NCBI GenBank assembly: GCA_019240015.1
Contig: JAFAZB010000164.1
Location: 1-7,118, forward strand
Direction: 5' to 3'
DNA: 7,118 bases
Origin: Solirubrobacterales bacterium
Lineage (GTDB): Bacteria > Actinomycetota > Thermoleophilia > Solirubrobacterales > Solirubrobacteraceae
Shown: positions 5,820 to 7,118 of the stretch, piece by piece
How the letters are laid out: each line of letters starts with the position of its first letter
How positions within the stretch are numbered: the stretch's first letter is position 1
The notes under the pieces: generated by a model
What the model saw: the letters and a program-made list of their open reading frames with translations, nothing else
The model's database searches: none
What the model was told of the DNA's origin: nothing
Made by a program: the position numbers and the translations under genes

Positions 5820-6662
5820 TCAAGCGTACTCGGCGTGTCCGCGCGGCTTGCCGGTGGCGTCCTGGCCGAGCCACCGGTACAGACCGAGGAACACGAACAC
5901 GGTCGCAGCGAGCGAGCCCGGGCCGAGCATCACGCCGGCGGCCAGCTGCTGGTCGGCGAGCGCCGAGATCCCTCCCGGGCGGTGGGCCAGGTGGGCATAT
6001 GCCGCGTACAGCGGCGTCGTGGCAAACGCCAGCACGAGCGAGATCAGCCAGCCAACCGCCGTCGCCGCGACCATGTAGTAGACGCGCTGGACAGCGCCCA
6101 GGCGCGCCCGCAGCGGCGGCGAGTCGAGCACCTGCGCCCAGAGCAGGATTCCGAACGCCACGAACGTGAGGTGCTCGAGTGCGTGTACGGCGGTGCTGCG
6201 GAGCGTCTCGTCGTAGGCGAACGGCAGGTGCCAGAACACCAGGTTGGCGTTGAACACGACCCACGCGGGAGCTGGCTGCGCGAGCGTGTTTCCCAGCCAG
6301 CGCAGCGGCGCGCAGGCGGGCGAGCGGATCACGGTGCGGGCCAGGCCGCGACGAAATCCGAGCGGCATCGGGCGCCAGATCGACATCCACGGCGCCGCGA
6401 GGGCGATCAGCGGAGCCGCAACGCCCAGCAGCAGCACGTGCTGGACCATGTGGACCCAGAACAGCTTCTGGGCGAGCGTGTCGATCGGCGAGGCCAGCGC
6501 CACCACGATCGTGGCGAGCGCGAAGTAGAACGCGACCGCCCGCCACCGCGCCCGACGGGAGCGCGGCCGCCGCAGCAGCGCCGCCGCGCGATGCTCGCCG
6601 AGTAGGTGCAAGCACAGCGCCGCGCCGACGATCGCGAGCGGCAGGTCGACCACGCTCGGCAC
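5820..6662 (-). CDS. ctaG: Cytochrome c oxidase assembly protein, caa3-type CtaG
   Basis: Polytopic membrane protein of the caa3_CtaG family, needed in Bacillus for building active caa3-type cytochrome oxidase and implicated in copper insertion. It is not the same fold as proteobacterial CtaG/Cox11. The 280 aa contain about seven hydrophobic segments and the family's conserved histidines: HMVQH (H71, H75), FWHLPFAYD (H145), HALEHLTF (H160, H164), plus DQQLAAGVMLGPG (237-249). The start is GTG at 6662; on the minus strand AGAGG (6677-6673) lies 10 nt ahead, overlapping the stop of the small ORF before it. The gene after it, a SCO copper protein, begins 6 bp past its stop. The upstream genes are a small membrane protein and oxidase subunit III. 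This order supports a role in assembling that oxidase. The conserved histidines leave little doubt about the family. Confidence 0.93.
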   Translation of the reverse strand: MPSVVDLPLAIVGAALCLHLLGEHRAAALLRRPRSRRARWRAVAFYFALATIVVALASPIDTLAQKLFWVHMVQHVLLLGVAAPLIALAAPWMSIWRPMPLGFRRGLARTVIRSPACAPLRWLGNTLAQPAPAWVVFNANLVFWHLPFAYDETLRSTAVHALEHLTFVAFGILLWAQVLDSPPLRARLGAVQRVYYMVAATAVGWLISLVLAFATTPLYAAYAHLAHRPGGISALADQQLAAGVMLGPGSLAATVFVFLGLYRWLGQDATGKPRGHAEYA

Positions 6663-6675
6663 GAGCGCGGAGCCT

Positions 6676-6819
6676 CTATTCCTTGCTCGCGCGGCGAAAC
6701 GCCACGTACCACAGCGCCAGCGCGACGATCAACAGCCCGACCGGCAGCGCGAGCGTCAGGGGCGCGCCGGAGCCGACTCGGGAGGCCTGGGCCGCGAATC
6801 CGATCAAGGCGGCGGCCAT
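6676..6819 (-). CDS. Small single-helix membrane protein in the oxidase operon
   Basis: A 47-residue open frame, ATG at 6819 and TAG at 6676. Its start shares the A of the oxidase subunit III stop codon (TGATG), the classic layout for translational coupling, and its stop is 13 bp before the ctaG GTG. Residues 20-40 form one clear transmembrane helix (PLTLALPVGLLIVALALWYV), followed by FRRASKE, so the positive tail should be cytoplasmic and the N-terminus outside. I recognise no family. Position and size suggest a small accessory subunit or assembly peptide of the heme-copper oxidase, comparable with the small subunit IV-type proteins of other bacterial oxidases, but this is inference. The coupling, the helix and the packing between two real genes make it likely to be translated. 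Confidence 0.7.
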   Translation of the reverse strand: MAAALIGFAAQASRVGSGAPLTLALPVGLLIVALALWYVAFRRASKE

Positions 6820-7118
6820 CACTTGACCAGGTACAGCAGGATCCAGGCGACGATCTCGACCCCCGCCATCAGGTACAGGTAAGCCAGACAGGCATCGGCC
6901 GACGGCCCCAGCACCTCGAGCGGCCTGCGAATCTCGCTCTCGGCCGGCGCGGGGGGGCGCCGTAGTGACTGGGCGAGGAATGTCTCGAGCCAGTACAGGG
7001 CTCCCAGCCAGAAGAACAGGAACGCGACCGTCCAGCCGACGAACACGCTCGCGTAGCCGCCGCCGTCGGGAGCGAACCCATAGTTGGTGTACTGGAGCAC
7101 CTGGAGCACGACGACCAC
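6819..7118 (-). CDS. Heme-copper oxidase subunit III, C-terminal part (gene runs off the window)
   Basis: Only the last 99 codons are present; the frame is open to the window edge, so the start and N-terminal helices are missing and the first in-window residue need not be a start. Three features point to cytochrome c oxidase subunit III of the caa3 type, an integral membrane subunit of the terminal oxidase. The first is GGGYASVFVGWTVAFLFFWLGALYWLETFLAQSLR (about 19-53), which carries the helix and the YWLET end seen in actinobacterial members. The second is a polar stretch. The third is a final helix, ACLAYLYLMAGVEIVAWILLYLV (about 76-98). The operon context (ctaG and sco downstream) agrees. 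The stop TGA overlaps the next start by one base. The fragment is short, so an unusual paralogue cannot be excluded. Confidence 0.75.
   Translation of the reverse strand: MVVVLQVLQYTNYGFAPDGGGYASVFVGWTVAFLFFWLGALYWLETFLAQSLRRPPAPAESEIRRPLEVLGPSADACLAYLYLMAGVEIVAWILLYLVK

Noticed and set aside
5484..6605. 373-codon plus-strand open frame across SCO and ctaG
   Set aside because: Arg/Gly/Glu-rich translation without motifs, antisense to two genes with firm family assignments.

Overview
The window is very GC-rich, with G/C-ending codons throughout, several GTG starts and few Shine-Dalgarno sites. Gene content (a GT2 glycosyltransferase facing a GtrA protein, a protein-L-isoaspartate methyltransferase, a YVTN-type beta-propeller lipoprotein, two SCO proteins, a caa3-type CtaG and a heme-copper oxidase subunit III) fits an aerobic high-GC actinobacterium. 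Thermoleophilia/Solirubrobacterales is my best guess from general gene content; no rRNA or marker gene here settles it.

Layout. (1) 1-1269: a polyprenyl-phosphate-sugar type GT2 glycosyltransferase (+) and a GtrA membrane protein (-) meet tail to tail and overlap by 100 bp. The two families usually work together in moving lipid-linked sugars across the membrane. (2) 1270-1343: a short divergent control region with two GCTAGC palindromes, one before each outward GTG start. (3) 1344-2255: a beta-class DNA N6/N4 methyltransferase (+) with no restriction enzyme in view, overlapping by 61 bp the end of pcm (-, 2195-2815). (4) 2889-4100: a secreted beta-propeller lipoprotein (+), divergent from pcm. 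(5) 4101-4450: a 350-bp gap holding a weak hairpin, a less GC-rich repeat/inverted-repeat island and a C-rich leader. (6) 4451-7118: respiratory oxidase assembly. A membrane-anchored SCO protein (+) ends 22 bp from the end of a minus-strand run reading oxidase subunit III (cut by the window edge), a 47-aa single-helix protein, ctaG, and a second SCO that is probably a lipoprotein.

How it works together. The minus-strand run looks like one translationally coupled operon: subunit III stop and small-ORF start share a base, ctaG follows after 13 bp, and sco after 6 bp. It would provide an oxidase subunit plus two copper-assembly factors (CtaG and SCO). The plus-strand SCO is a divergent second copy, perhaps a thiol-redox or alternate copper donor. 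The beta-propeller lipoprotein would face the same extracytoplasmic side, but a link to the oxidase is only suggested by position.

I see no CRISPR array, tRNA, rRNA, IS element or phage gene. The items most worth a second look are the 18-bp tandem repeat that multiplies in-frame ATGs ahead of the second SCO signal peptide, the 47-aa ORF, and the structured island at about 4225-4345. I do not find convincing evidence of an entirely new defence or metabolic system.
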